Origin: Saccharina japonica
Lineage: Eukaryota > Sar > Phaeophyceae > Laminariales > Laminariaceae
Assembly (NCBI GenBank): GCA_008828725.1
Contig: MEHQ01000337.1
Span: forward strand, 436,153 to 500,152
Length of the DNA stretch: 64,000 nt
Direction of reading: 5' to 3'
In this document: piece by piece, positions 1-11,119 of the stretch
Numbering within the stretch: the stretch's first letter is position 1
Layout: each line of letters starts with the position of its first letter
Program-made: the position numbers and the translations under genes
The notes under the pieces: generated by a model
The model's database searches: none
What the model was told of the DNA's origin: nothing
The model's input: the letters and a program-made list of their open reading frames with translations, nothing else

Positions 1-118
1 CCAAAATGATGACCGTTTCTACCCCCGTTCTTTGCCTGTTTTGAAACCCCACTACTACTGGTGCTGCCATATAGACACACGCGAAGTATATGAGTACATA
101 CGAATTATATATATATAG

Positions 119-555
119 CAGTGGTCCCTCTATAGCGCCGGTTGCCCGCTATAGCGCCGGTGAAATCGCTTGGCACAGTAAGGAGGCGTGCTTCGATAGG
201 GGTAGTGGTCCCTGTATAGCGCCCGTTGCCCGCTATAGCGCCGGTGAAATTGCCCGGCACAGTTTTCCGTTTCCATACTAAAACCTTTACAACACCCTAC
301 AAAACAGTAGCGGCCCGCTCATAAGAAACCAGAAATCGGGCTTAGGCTGACTTTCTTGTTTTAGAAAGGGGTGTGTCCCACACTAACTTCAGCATAATAG
401 CTGTCGACTTTCTTATTTTCCCCGTAATCTTTAGGCTGAGTTTCTTGTGGGGCACTTTCTTATGGGAGGGCCGGTAGTGTATCCGGAGTAGCGCTATTAA
501 TAGTTGCCGCTACGAGTATAGCACCGGCGCTATAGAAGGACCACTACTACTGCTG
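119..555. mobile_element. Non-autonomous TIR element (CAGT..GGTCCCTCTATAGCGCCGG family), copy 1
   Basis: The left end reads CAGTGGTCCCTCTATAGCG and the right end is its inverted counterpart (ACTACTACTG after CGCTATAGAAGGACC). The left terminal motif is repeated inside at about 207-262. There is no coding capacity. A second copy lies at 18,624-18,913. CAGT-starting ends fit hAT-like or pogo-like MITEs; the superfamily is not settled. Confidence 0.6.
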
Positions 556-837
556 TTATATGATACGTACAATTTATACTTGGTATCATACATACATACG
601 ATGGTTCAGACAGGCGCGTGCAGTGTAAAAACCGTAGACAGACAGCAGCAGGAGCATGGACTACATATATACGCATCGAAAGCCACTGATTGCCGGGCGG
701 TAGTATACGCGGGTTCCGACGTCAGAGGCGTGCTACGTACGAGGATAGAGGTATACGAAGTATATTACACATATTTATACGTACAGCAGAAGTGGGGCCT
801 ATATAAGGGGGTGTACATAGTGCACAGAGCTTTTGAC

Positions 838-1160
838 CGCCTCATATAGGGTGGCTGCATTGTTCATTCCATCATGTGAGTCCAAGTTTCCGGTCACGAC
901 GGCCGATTTTGACCGCCTTATATCGGGTGGCCGCACTATTCATTCCGCCATGTGAGTGCAATTGTCCGATAATGACGGCCGATTTTAACTGCCCTATATC
1001 GAGTGGCCGCCTTATTCATTCCGTTATGTGAGTGCACTTATCCGGTAATGACGGTCGAATTTGAACGCCTTATATCGGGTGGCCGCACTATTCATTCCAT
1101 CGTGTGAGTCCAGTTGTCCGGTCACGACGGCCGATTTTGGCCGCCTTATATCGAGCGGTC
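838..1160. repeat. Minisatellite, about 76-bp unit, five copies
   Basis: The motif CGCCTTATATCGGGTGGCCGC recurs near 838, 911, 989, 1066 and 1141, each followed by ATTCATTCCRYCRTGTGAGT and an ACGACGGCCGATTTT block. Short open frames here are by-products of the repeat. Confidence 0.75.
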
Positions 1161-1240
1161 GCCTTATTCGTGCTGCATTATACAGGCCCCACCACTCTGT
1201 ATTTTTTTTTGGCCAAACTCTTTACAACTGGCCGGGCTCA

Positions 1241-1577
1241 TTAACCCCTTAAGACCTGGTCCCACGTTTTTGGGGACAAGCTACTTGGAATTAGTGTGGG
1301 ATAATGTTTTCAGTTTTGAATTGACCCTTTTAGGACTGCAGTCCCGTTATGGGGACAAATAACTTGGAATTAGAGAGAAATATATCGTTATGTGCACTGG
1401 AGTACTAAAAGGGTTAAGAACCGGTCCCCCTTTTTGGGGGACAGCATACTTGGAATTAGTGTGATATATTGTTTTCAGTTCTGGAAGGGGTAACCCCTTA
1501 AGAACTGGTCCCACGTATTTGAGGACAAACTACTTGGAATTAGTGTAGGATGAAATTGTCAGTTCTGAAAGGGTTAA
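1241..1577 (+). mobile_element. Cluster of four 85-bp TTAA-flanked MITEs (piggyBac-like)
   Basis: Four head-to-tail units, each TTAACCCCTTAAGAACTGG at the left and CAGTTCTGAATGGGTTAA or a variant at the right. The inner core CTACTTGGAATTAGTGTGG is conserved. The units share their boundary TTAA sites at about 1,329, 1,415 and 1,490. The TIRs are about 18 bp. The second unit is the most degenerate. Confidence 0.75.
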
Positions 1578-1834
1578 GGCAATATTGGCTGGAATGGCGT
1601 TTTTTTTTTACGATACGACTCGTGGTATATACAGTCAGTACGTACACCTATATAAATACGATGCACAGGGTTCTCCCTTTCGGGATTGTCCGTTGACTTC
1701 AAAGCTCGGGGGGGTGTCGCAAGCTTGAGAAGGGAGAGCACACAGCAGGCGTTTCTTCCTCGTATATATATACCAATCTACTCGTACGGAGTAACCGGGC
1801 AAGAACGAAAAACATTTTTTTTTAAAACTCTCTT

Positions 1835-2232
1835 GAGGCCATCTCTTACGGCGAATCGGTTTTAAAACTTGAAAATGGAGGTTTCAACACCTTCACAGGC
1901 GTGTTTGACCCGAGAAACGGGCGAATACGGGCCCGCTTTTCTTGAATTCCCCCCAGCAGCCATTTCGGAGAGGCCTGTTTTTCGATTGAATCGCATCCGA
2001 AACTGATTTTGAGAAAACTGGAGTATATACTTCGAAGTATGTCGACAATGTTTCAAAATTATACCCCGAATAATTGGCAAGCGGCGTTGGATGCCTCTCC
2101 CAACATGGCCGGCGGGAATTCAAGAAAATCACGCTCGATTCGCCCGTTTCCCGGGTCAAATACGCGGGTGAAAGTGTTGAAACCTCCATTTTCAAGTTTT
2201 AAAACCGATTTACCGTAAGAGATGGCCTGAAA
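1835..2232. repeat. Large foldback (inverted repeat, arms about 155 bp)
   Basis: The arm at about 1,835-1,990 (ccatctcttacggcgaat...) reappears inverted at about 2,075-2,232. The symmetry centre is near 2,033 at TATACTTCGAAGTATG. The direct repeat AGTAACCGGGCAAG flanks the structure at 1,790-1,803 and 2,271-2,284. The overlapping open frames on both strands follow from the symmetry and are not genes. Confidence 0.7.
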
Positions 2233-2899
2233 GCTAAAATAAAAAGCAAGTACGTACGAGCCACCGGGAAAGTAACCGGGCAAGTAGTAACACCGACCAG
2301 CCCAATCGAGTTTATAGTTAGATCTACAGAAATTGGTATTGCCCATCGGTGATCTCACCATTCTCGCCACAACTACAATCAACCTACTCGCCGCAACGAA
2401 AATTCAGCCCGAGCTTTGTCTACATGGTTTTAGGACACCCCCCTGTCTGAGACTAAAATAAACAGTGGGTGACGGGGTTTTTTTTCGTGTGCCCTTGGGG
2501 TGCTGTTGCGAGGAGTTGTTCTAAGATACGTGTCTCCTGTGAGAAGCATCGCGCACCGGCTCCGGAGAACTTGCACGTACGTGCGAGTCTAACGAATCTG
2601 CACGTACATTCAATACGGCTATATGTATAGCAGGAGTTGTTGTAGATATGTATGGCCTACATGGGTACCAAATGGGATCGAGGTGCCAGGTGGGCCTCCG
2701 GCGGCTCCTGCGGAGGGCTGATTATATTGCTGCACCTTGTGGGTGGGAGCAAGGTGCCAAATGGGATCAGATTCGGGTGGGATCAGGTCCGGGTGGGAGC
2801 AAGGGTAAAGCTGGTGCAAAAATGATGGTGCAAAAGTACGTGCAGATCTAACAGCCCACAGCACGTACGTGCAATTATACGGCTGGTGATCGCGCACAG

Positions 2900-4200
2900 G
2901 AGCCCCGCGCGGCTAGGGGGTATGGTAACGAGGGGCCGTGCTAGAGGTAGTAATGATTGCTACGGAGTGTTACGCCCTGTGCATCAAACACCAGTGCTTG
3001 CTTTGCGCTACTACTGTTAGTACGCGGATTCTAATCTCAGACAGGCGCCAGCTTGCCCCCGGCGTTCTCGGTGATGTAGCGGTAAACGTCGTACATTTAT
3101 ATCACGTCCCTCTTTTGCAAAAAAAAATATAATGGTTACAAGCTGTTTGTCCCCCCCCCCTATATTATTGATATATCTATACAAGATAATATGCTACGCT
3201 TATTATATACCTGGCAATTGTAATTGTTTGGAAGACGATAATAATGACAATTAATGCACTACACCTGTAGCTGCTTAAGATTGATTTCGCGAGTTCGACC
3301 CTCCCCCGCAGGTCATAATGTTTTCTTGTACAAAAATTGATTGCGGGTAACGCCTACAGGACCCGGTCCGTGTTTCACCTTTCATTGGTCGGGGTCATAT
3401 CATAGATATCTGTATCGTATTGTACTACCTCGTACTGCGGTCGTTCGTATTCCAAGACTACTTGCCGTGTTCCTCAGCCCCGTATGTTGTCCCGTGCACA
3501 AGTAATGCCTAAGGACACCCAAGATCCTTTGAATGCGCGGCAAGGGCAGTCAGTCCCCCTTGCCACACTCTTCGTACAGTATCCTTCATCCAGCTTGTCG
3601 TCAAGCCTGGATGCTCCAACAATCTGGCGTCTCCTCGACGCTACTCAGACAAGAAAGGGAAGTGCCACAGACTCAAGCCGAACCTGAGTCCGTACTCATA
3701 TTGACGTCGGCGGCAGGACTATTCATTAAAATAATCATAATCATAATCATAATCGTAATAATATACCGCCATTATCTCGATCGACAGAGTGAGTGATATA
3801 ATCGGCTCCAGCCACAGCTCAGAAAGGGGTCCGTTTCTTTTTTTCCATTTTTGTCATGGTGTGAGATTAGAAACTCGCGTTTGCACGTAAATTAGAAATA
3901 TGCTGCCGTGTGTACGGCTGTTAAGGCCACTATTTTGAATATTAAATCTACCGCCTCCATATCGAGCAGCGTTAGTAGAATCGGTTTCAACCAGCTCAAA
4001 AAGGAGGTCCGAAATTCACGTGGGCCGTGATTCACCGCGTCCCTCTTTAGCGAAATTAATTAACTAATTACAACCAAAACCCCCTACTAAAAACTTGTCT
4101 CCAGACTGCCGATCGATAGCATTGTGCGACTGCTGCGTTTTACATATCAGGTGTGTGTGTTGCCTTCACATTAAACTCGTTCTTTCTACCCAACTACATC
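2900..4200. other. No gene recognised
   Basis: AT-rich and repeat-derived sequence inside the inverted-repeat element. Short open frames on both strands show no recognisable domain or convincing splice context. An (ATA)n-like stretch sits at 3,730-3,765. Confidence 0.6.
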
Positions 4201-4201
4201 A

Positions 4202-5563
4202 GTACACCCATTGTCTGTCCTGATTCCTAATCCTAGAGAGATACAAATTATGTGGTCACAGACTGCATGTGAGACAGAGAAAAAAAAAAACGCACATGAA
4301 TAGGTAAAGCAAGTGAAACGTCAACGTACCGGGTACGAGAACACAACGACACGAGCCAAATAAAAAAATAAGAACAAAAATACAATGGAAAAAACGAATT
4401 CTGAAATGAAACAGAACACAAATGACGCAAGGAGACAGAAGCGCCCCTACTAAGTAGAAGAAAATCATACATACGTGCCCAAGAGTAACAGATAACTGCC
4501 GCACGGGCGAAGCAGCGCGAAGAAGAGGAAGACACCGGCATAGGACGGCGGGGGGGGGGAAGGGAAACAAAGGGAGAAACAAGGCAAAAAGCAAGAAAGA
4601 AGACATAAAGAGGAAAAGAGAAAAATCTTTCTCAAGGCGATGATAGTAACGAGTTCCCATCTCTGCTACAAAACCGATACGGGGGCCATGCGACACCTTC
4701 TTCCATCTCCTTCCTACTCTCATCAATAGCGGTGTCAAGAGCCGGTTATATTAGAAGAAAAAAAAAACAACAACAACAACAACAACAACAACAGCTGTGA
4801 GCTCGAGGATTTCGTCGAAGCTCATCTTTGCTAGCTGAGTGTAATACTTCGATCGCGCGTACTTACGGATGTTATATGTCCTTATGCAGGATGTACATCC
4901 CGTATGAGGGGGAAACAATCTGAGGCTGTAGAATTCAGGAGGTGTGTCTATCTATGGGGGGAGAAAGTAAAATAAAATAATATAAATGAACCAGTCTGAA
5001 ATAAACATACCAGGTATACTATAGTGTTTCGATGAGTTGACGTGATCTACTATTTGTAGCGTAAGCCACCTGTCGCCAATATATATGATATGTGTTTGGA
5101 GTATTTTTATCGCGCGTACTCTGGGTTTTATCTTTACTACGTACTTTTTTGTTTTTGATACATAATATTATATCCAAAATCTTGTACATAGAACCATCTG
5201 TGGTAAAATCATGCGTACATCTTCGTATTGTGCTCTTTACCATAGATTGGCTGATAATTCTATAATATAGATTTATATATATATATAAGAAGAGGTGTGC
5301 GAGTACAGGTCATGGAGTAAACCTTGAAAGCATGTGGATGCATTTAATTAATTAGCGATTTGAATTATTAATAGTAATAATGTGCTATAGTTATTTGTAA
5401 CCGTAAGGTATCTTTAATGGTAATTAATAGGTAGGTGGGGTCTCAACCGGTATATACCGTAAATATATGTGTATACGGTTGGTTTTTTCTCTGTCTCACA
5501 GTCTGTGACCACATAATTTGTATCTCTCTAGGATTAGGAATCAGGACAGACACTGGGTGTACT
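4202..5563. mobile_element. TIR element with ~80-bp arms, nested in the larger element
   Basis: The arm at 4,202-4,280 (GTACACCCATTGTCTGTCC ... TGTGAGACAGAG) is inverted at 5,485-5,563. Single arms of the same family occur at 14,283-14,410 and 21,640-21,770. The interior includes an (AAC)n run near 4,768-4,790 and a dispersed repeat at 4,795-4,985. No transposase was recognised. Confidence 0.65.
4795..4985 (+). repeat. Dispersed repeat (CAGCTGTGAGCTCGAGGATTTCG family)
   Basis: The block CAGCTGTGAG..TCGAGGATTTCGTCGAA..CTCATCTTTGC, followed by a GGATGTACATCC palindrome, recurs inverted at about 10,750-10,985 (and its duplicate at 11,197-11,432). Shorter matches are near 12,560-12,615, 21,895-21,940 and 23,270-23,335. 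Confidence 0.6.
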
Positions 5564-6599
5564 GGTGTCGATGGGTACGTAGAGAGAACCACCAGCCGCA
5601 TAATGGCATAATGGCACGTACTTGCTGGGCTATTCGGATCTGCACGTACTTTTGCACCATATTTTTACCCTTGCTCCCACCTGGACCTGATCCCACCCGG
5701 ATCTGACCCCATTTGGCACCCTGCTCCCACCCACAAGGTGCAGAAATATAATCAGCCCTCCGCAGGAGCCGCCGGAGGCCCACCTGGCACCTCGATCCCA
5801 TTTGGTACCCATGTAGGCCATACATATCTACAACAACTCCTGCTACATACATATAACCGTATTGAAGGTACGTGCAAATTCGAATAGCCTCGCACGTACG
5901 TGCAAGTTCTCCGGAGCCGAGAGAGAGAGAACGGGTTTAATATGAAGACAACGCACAGACAACACGCGCGTACAATTCCCCGGAACGACCAATAGCAGTA
6001 TAGACTAACAACCCCGCACAACCTTCTGCGCGTTAAAACATGCGCGTAGAATGTTACAAACCAGCCATTCTTAAGGACAGCGGGGATATTAAAAAATCGG
6101 ATTCACGCGCAAAGTATAAATATGCCGCCGTGTACTCGTACAGCAGCTGTTACTTTTAATTGACACAAAATAAGAATATACCGCCACGTGTACTGCTACT
6201 GATGCTATGCTATGATTAATGATGTACCGTGCTACACGTGTACTGCTGTTAACGGGACTACTAATACATAATAATATCCCGCCGTTTGACATTCGAGGAT
6301 AGCTTCAATAAGAATCTTCCGCCCTGCATTTTTAACCTCGTTGGGACCCGATTCACTTGATTATAGGTAGAGGGGGAAAGTGCCGAAAACGGATGACGAA
6401 TACAGCACCGGTCACACAAAATCAGTGATGTATAGGGGATGCTCTCGAGCTGATATGCACCCGAGACCTTAGGAGGCGTGGTGCGCACATGGCGCTATCG
6501 CTGTAGCCGTACTGCTGCGTGCTTCCACCAAACAATACGCGTAGATAGACAGCCCCGCCCGTAAGGCCGCGCGTGGCTTGGTTTTAGTCGCTGTACTCG

Positions 6600-6802
6600 T
6601 TTTTTTTGTTGTTGTCCGTCCCATTTACTATCTTCGCCCTTCTTTTCTCTCTCCCTCTTTAGTCGTAACTCAGATCCGGGGTCACTAAGTAGGCTCTTCT
6701 CGCCCCTCCCCACTACGGTACGTGCCTTGTATTTTTATCGCGAGAAGATCGGCACTATCTTCCCTCGTCGACTTGCGTCGGGATCCGCCTACCCACGCAT
6801 TG
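6600..6802 (-). mobile_element. SINE-like repeat, 3' part, inverted
   Basis: Inverted copy of the 3' part of the family whose tRNA-like head is seen at 7,245-7,590. Shared blocks are the CGTCGACTTGCG..GGATCCGCCTACCCACGC region, TACGGTACGTGCCTTG, and the CTTCGCCCTTCTTTTCTCTC tail with CCCATTTA. Confidence 0.6.
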
Positions 6803-6814
6803 TTTGCGTTAATA

Positions 6815-7218
6815 GACGCGTGCTACAATAGAGGTAGCCCTTTTTGGCTGAAATATTTTCGGAAGTGACGGGGGGCTCCTTAACACCTTAAGAACTGGTC
6901 CCACGAATTTGGGGAAAACTACTTGGAATTAGTGTGGGACATTTTTTTTCGGTTATGAATGGGTCTAACCCAAAATATTTATCTTCGAAACGCCATCCTA
7001 TTCTTTTGCGATACCTCGTATGTACGTATATATGATTTTTGCGTACACGTAGTATATAGAGGCCATGGGATTTTGCTTATTATCGGGTTTTCAATTTTGT
7101 ATTTTTTCTTGAAAAAAAAACAACAGTTTTTGGGTGACTTACTAATAACTAGTAGTACAGGCCTTCTCAAGACCGTTGACCTTAATAAAAATACTGGTCC
7201 ACCTCGACCTTAACATGT
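6815..7218 (+). mobile_element. MITE of the GACGCGTGCTACGATAGAGGT family, with nested insertion
   Basis: The left TIR is GACGCGTGCTACAATAGAGGT. The right end is degenerate (GGTCCACCTCGACCTTAACATG). The body carries the family core TTTTTGGCTGAAA and CTCCTTAACCC. At that TTAA an 85-bp piggyBac-like MITE has inserted (6,880-6,968). Confidence 0.6.
6880..6968 (+). mobile_element. 85-bp TTAA MITE nested in another MITE
   Basis: TTAACACCTTAAGAACTGG at the left and TTATGAATGGGTCTAA at the right, so the right target copy has decayed to CTAA. Host sequence on both sides (GGGCTCCTTAA and CCCAAAATATTTATC) matches uninterrupted host copies at 13,748, 49,800 and 58,305. Confidence 0.75.
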
Positions 7219-7244
7219 TTCGTTAGGTTATCGCCTTATCGCCC

Positions 7245-7590
7245 CGGCAGTTTATAGTAGTGGTTAGGTTCAAATGCTGCTGCTGTAGCATTGGTACCCG
7301 AGTTCGAATCCCACCGTGGTGAGGTTCTGAGTTTATTAGCGAAAATAAAAAAAAAGGAACCGTTTGCTGAGAGCGCCTTCGTAGCGTGGGTAGGCGGAAT
7401 TCGTCTCGAGTCGACGAGGGAAGATAGGGCTGAAATATTCTCGAGATAAAAAACGCAAGGCACGTATATACCGTTGTGGGGAAGGAGGCGAAGAACCTAC
7501 TTAATGACCCCCGGATCTTGAGTTAAGACTAAAGAGGGAGAGAGAAAAGAAGGACGAAGATAATAAATGGGATGGGAAAAAAAATGTATA
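7245..7590 (+). mobile_element. tRNA-derived SINE, most complete copy
   Basis: An A-box-like TATAGTAGTGGTTAGG (about 7,252-7,268) and a B-box GAGTTCGAATCCC (about 7,300-7,313) are spaced as in tRNA genes. No proper T stem or acceptor stem can be drawn, so it is not an intact tRNA. Downstream come CGAGTCGACGAGGGAAGA, a purine-rich stretch and a tail AATAAATGGGATGG followed by A. Truncated relatives lie at 6,600-6,802 (-), 12,618-12,800 (-), 14,022-14,215 (+) and 16,335-16,497 (+). The family call is inferred. Confidence 0.6.
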
Positions 7591-7633
7591 CATATAGTGG
7601 GACACAGAGTCACAGAGCAAATCACACCTCAGA

Positions 7634-8060
7634 AGGATCATGATCTAGATCATCTACAGATATATCATGATCTAGATAATCTACAGATAGATCATGACCT
7701 AGATCATCTACAGGCAGATCATGATCTAGATCATCTACAGATATATCATGATCTAGATAATCTACAGATAGATCATGACCTAGATCATCTACAGGCAGAT
7801 CATGATCTAGATCATCTGCAAATAGATCATGATCTAGATGATCTAGTTCCTCACCTGCCGTTATGAGAGATCGCGTAGGATCTGCATATAGCGCAGATCC
7901 AACGCATGAAACATGTGCTAGATAGTACAGATCACACGGGTCCCACCCGGAAACATGATGAGCTAGATCAAATATACAAGATCGGGAATAAATCTGCCAT
8001 GAAAGGTCTACTGCTTATTGATCATCAAGTGAGAATCGACGACCTGTTCGAGGTGGGCAT
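7634..8060 (+). repeat. GATC/CTAG-rich repeat element with 81-bp tandem core
   Basis: Units of about 27 bp (CATGATCTAGATCATCTACAG) make an 81-bp higher unit repeated from about 7,634 to 7,845. A conserved non-tandem tail follows (AACATGTGCTAGAT.., TCCCACCCGGAAACATGA.., GGTCTACTGCTTATTGATCA). The same element occurs at 24,385-24,700 (-), 29,720-29,970 (+) and 36,702-36,950 (+). Confidence 0.7.
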
Positions 8061-8171
8061 CTGGAGTATCCCCTCGCAGGCTGGTTTTTCCCTGTCGGGA
8101 CTTCACAGGGAAAAAAAATGACGGTAAAAAACGGACGATTCACAGCAACTCGTGATGACATGCTCTTAGGG

Positions 8172-8500
8172 CTATAGAGGACCAAAGCGACGGCCGCCCC
8201 TCAGGTTGAACCCCGGGGGGGAGCATACCTCACAGATGGTTCCGACGCCGAAGATACTTCGGAGACCGCAGGCCCGCGTGTGCTCTGCATGCTGTGGAGC
8301 GTGGAACTCCGAGTCGACGTCTTCTCCCGAGGTGCAACGCTGCTTGCCGACCGCTGCCGAGGCTCTAGCAGACATTGCTAACCTGGAGGACGTCTCGACG
8401 ACTACGGTTACCAGCGGTGCCGGCAGGCCGCAAGGTTCTGCTGCTTCGACCCCTGGGCAATGGCACGCTGACCCCGCACTCCCACCGCCGGAGGGTTAAT
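8172..8500 (+). other. GC-rich, coding-like segment of unknown identity
   Basis: This 330-bp stretch is clearly richer in GC than its surroundings. It carries an open plus frame at 8,206-8,499 (97 codons from ATG, stop TAA). The frame has a Cys pair (CSACC) and an acidic/Ala segment (ALADIANLEDV) but no recognised domain. An overlapping minus frame is also open. It may be a decayed or isolated exon. I see no matching neighbouring exon, so I do not call a gene. Confidence 0.3.
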
Positions 8501-9020
8501 GAGGCACAAGAGGTTTCCTGAACAGAAGAGGACCTGTTATTTCCAAGCCAGCAAAGTGGTAATCTCCTGCATCCCTTCTTCGTCGTACCTCTCGAGAATA
8601 TCACTACAGCAACGGCGACCACTGCGCGATTGGGAGATGATATGATACTTCCTCTGTCCCATAAGTAAAGCCCGTTATGATTACACGGGACCCTTAGCCG
8701 TGTCCGCGATATTAGTTTTGAAGGCTTTGGTGTTTTTTTTAGATGAGAACCGTTTGTAATTTTTTGCACCCACCACCCTCTATTACGTACCTCTCACCAC
8801 CTCACACCCCCTACTAACAGTCAAAACTCGGATATGCAAGTGAACACGACAAAAAACTTCGGTGTTTTTTTTTTGTGTGTTTTGTCTTTTTGCTGTTTAC
8901 GCAATGGCCTTTTAAAGTGACAACCTCGGACGAACTGCCGAAAAAAATCACGTCGGCCCAAAAAAGGCCGTGTTTTGCCCCTTTTCCAGGGTCGTACGGC
9001 ACGGGCGAAACATGAATGAA
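8500..9020. other. No gene recognised
   Basis: Intergenic sequence with T- and A-runs. It contains no clear repeat family member and no credible exon. Confidence 0.5.
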
Positions 9021-9021
9021 T

Positions 9022-9112
9022 CCTAAACCCCTTAAGAACTGGTCCCACAAATTTGGGGACAAACTACTTGGAAATAGTTTGGGACATTTGTTTCAGTTCT
9101 GAATGGGTCAAC
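9022..9112 (+). mobile_element. 85-bp TTAA MITE (piggyBac-like)
   Basis: Starts CTAAACCCCTTAAGAACTGG and ends CAGTTCTGAATGGGTCAAC, with the CTACTTGGAA core. The flanking TTAA copies are decayed to CTAA and TCAA, which suggests an older insertion. Confidence 0.7.
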
Positions 9113-9390
9113 GTCTATATATTGCTGGGTGTTCACGCCGCTCGTACATACCCCTTTCTTTGTCCCTAAACATGAGGACCGTTCTGATTAACTATTAGCA
9201 TTTCAACGGTCCTTATATTTAGGGACATGGTGGAATATTTTGATACGTAGCACCAAGTTATCGTCGTTTTTGGTCGCTATCGGTTAAATAAAACGGGTCA
9301 AAACCCTTGGAGACAAGAACACTTGCAGACAAAAACACTCGGGGGGACAAAAACACTAGGAATTAGCATAGGAAAAACGTTGGGAGGTTT

Positions 9391-9484
9391 CTAACCCCTT
9401 AAGAACTGGTCCCAACTGGTCCGACGCAGTTGGGGACAAACTACTTGGAATTAGTGTGAGATATTTTTCAGTTCTGAATGGGTT
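9391..9484 (+). mobile_element. 85-bp TTAA MITE with short internal duplication
   Basis: CTAACCCCTTAAGAACTGG at the left and CAGTTCTGAATGGGTTAC at the right. AACTGGTCC is duplicated internally (CCCAACTGGTCC), which makes the copy slightly longer than its relatives. Confidence 0.7.
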
Positions 9485-9648
9485 ACGTGTGGCTACATAC
9501 ACATCTCAACGGCACCCGACCTTTAGGGGAATAATCTCGCGGCAGCAGCTGGCACCGCCCTTGCCATGATAGCAACGTAGGTATTCATAGTGTATAACAG
9601 CAACCGATGTGTACAGTATAGCCCCACGAGTCATAAGCCACCTATGAG

Positions 9649-9752
9649 GAGGGACCATAGTAAATAAACTCAAATTTTCTTCGTAAAATTTGGAAACTAT
9701 ATAGGGTTTTGTGTGCACCGCAGGTTCTATTTCCTATGGTTCCCCGTAATAT
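9649..9752 (+). mobile_element. ~105-bp MITE (GGGGGACCATAGTAAATAGG family)
   Basis: Left end GAGGGACCATAGTAAATA, right end CTATGGTTCCCCGTAATA (inverted), and the family core GGGTTTTGTGTGCACCG. The TIRs are about 22 bp. Confidence 0.65.
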
Positions 9753-9861
9753 TACGTAAGGGTATAAAGGTAATGTTTTGGGGCGCCCTAAGATTAGGTG
9801 AAAAAAATCCTTGCTCAACTGCTGCAGTGAATCCTACCGGGTATATATTAGTGCAATTCAG

Positions 9862-10078
9862 TTACGGGGAACCATAGTGAGTAGGACCAAATATTGCTAT
9901 TACAGGCAAGGGACATAGTAAATAGAACCTACGGAATACACAAAAACCTACATATGTACCTATTTTTACCAACAATATTTGGTTCTATTTACTATGGTCC
10001 GCCGTAATAGTCAAAATAGAGAAATGTATAGGGTTTTGTGTGTACCGTAGCTCCTACGTATTTACTATATGGCCCCCG
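9862..10078. mobile_element. Composite of overlapping GGGGACCATAG-family MITEs
   Basis: Contains at least one full inverted unit (GGACATAGTAAATAGAACC ... GGTTCTATTTACTATGGTCC, 9,909-10,000), flanked by half-units from a nested or tandem insertion of the same family. Confidence 0.6.
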
Positions 10079-10600
10079 CTATGGTGTACACTGAAGGTTA
10101 ATTGAGGATGGTGACACTATAAGTTAATTGAAGACGGTGACACTATAAGTTAATTAAGGACGGTGACACTATAAGGTTATGACCCTTGCCCAGATCGTGC
10201 TGTTCTTTTTGGTGGGCCCATTCTCTGCTGCAACCGAGTTTTAACTCTACAAAACGACACGCGCTGTATGTGCGGTAGAGGTGCCTCGTTTTTTTTTTTT
10301 CTGCGGTTGTGATAATCACTTGATTATAGTATAGGCGGTCATGTATCCCACCCAAAAACTTGATTTTGATTAAAAAAATAAGAGTGTAACCCGATGAACA
10401 ATTCCACGGCCTAAGCACGAAAACATATACCAGGTATATACATCGCAAAAACGGAAAAAAAAAACTTTGGGTTAAGGAGCACTGTCATTCAGAAAATATT
10501 TGAGCAACAAAAATGCTAATAACCTCATCGTATATTGCACGCGCCAAACGTGACATAAATATTGTATACGTATCATAATAAAAGTCGTGGGCATAGTCAC

Positions 10601-10603
<3 letters not shown>

Positions 10604-10670
<67 letters not shown>
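10604..10670 (+). repeat. Poly-C homopolymer, 67 bases
   Basis: An uninterrupted run of C. It produces artefactual poly-Pro and poly-Gly frames on the two strands, which are not genes. Runs this long are often mis-sized in assemblies. Confidence 0.95.
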
Positions 10671-10671
<1 letters not shown>

Positions 10672-10672
10672 T

Positions 10673-10989
10673 GGCGCGAGTTTCCCCTCGGGGCAACGTC
10701 GAGGTCCCACCGCACCCGGGTATGATAACGCCCCGTCGCCGGATCAGAAACCCTTGCTTTTTTTTTTTTCCTTCTATGGACAAGACACACTCTCTGAATC
10801 CTGCAGCTTCAGATTTTGAGTCTCCCTCATACGCAGGATGTACATCCTCTGAATGAGGACACATGAAACCCGCGTACATGGTCACGCGACCGAAGTATCA
10901 CACACCAAAGCTTGCAAAGATGAGTTTCGACGAAATCCTCCATCTCACTCATTAGCTATAATATGTACCTGTTGTTTTATTTTTATTTT
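10673..10989 (+). repeat. 317-bp direct repeat, copy A, ending just before an N
   Basis: By eye identical to 11,120-11,436, including the 12-T homopolymer. It ends four bases before the single N at 10,993. It contains an inverted copy of the dispersed repeat seen at 4,795-4,985. Confidence 0.85.
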
Positions 10990-10992
10990 TTG

Positions 10993-10993
10993 N
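10993..10993. other. Assembly gap marker (single N)
   Basis: The N separates copy A from a 126-bp stretch (10,994-11,119) not seen elsewhere in the window, followed by the identical copy B. The arrangement suggests unmerged contig ends. Confidence 0.9.
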
Positions 10994-11119
10994 CTACAAC
11001 CCCAACAACCCGGGGACGAAAACGGACATCCTCCAGGTCGATACTGCCCCGCAAGGTGTGGAAACCCTAATACCACGGGCTGCTTTACGGTTGGCTGGCT
11101 TTTATGGATCCAGGTGCGC

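Larger units (their letters stand above)
2557..5918. mobile_element. 3.4-kb inverted-repeat element with ~330-bp arms
   Basis: The left arm (2,557-2,890) and right arm (5,587-5,918) are inverted copies. Both carry GGCTCCGGAGAACTTGCACG, TATGGCCTACATGGGTACCA and the GGGTGGGAGCAAGG block. The arms contain internal ACGTACGTGC palindromes. No transposase is visible between them. The interior holds a second TIR element (4,202-5,563). It could be a long-TIR non-autonomous transposon or two independent insertions in opposite orientation. Confidence 0.65.

Noticed and set aside
7252..7320. A tRNA gene
   Set aside because: A- and B-box motifs are present but the T stem and acceptor stem do not pair; the segment heads a dispersed SINE.
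10472..10885. Poly-Pro and poly-Gly 'proteins' around the poly-C run
   Set aside because: They are translations of a 67-base homopolymer beside an assembly gap.
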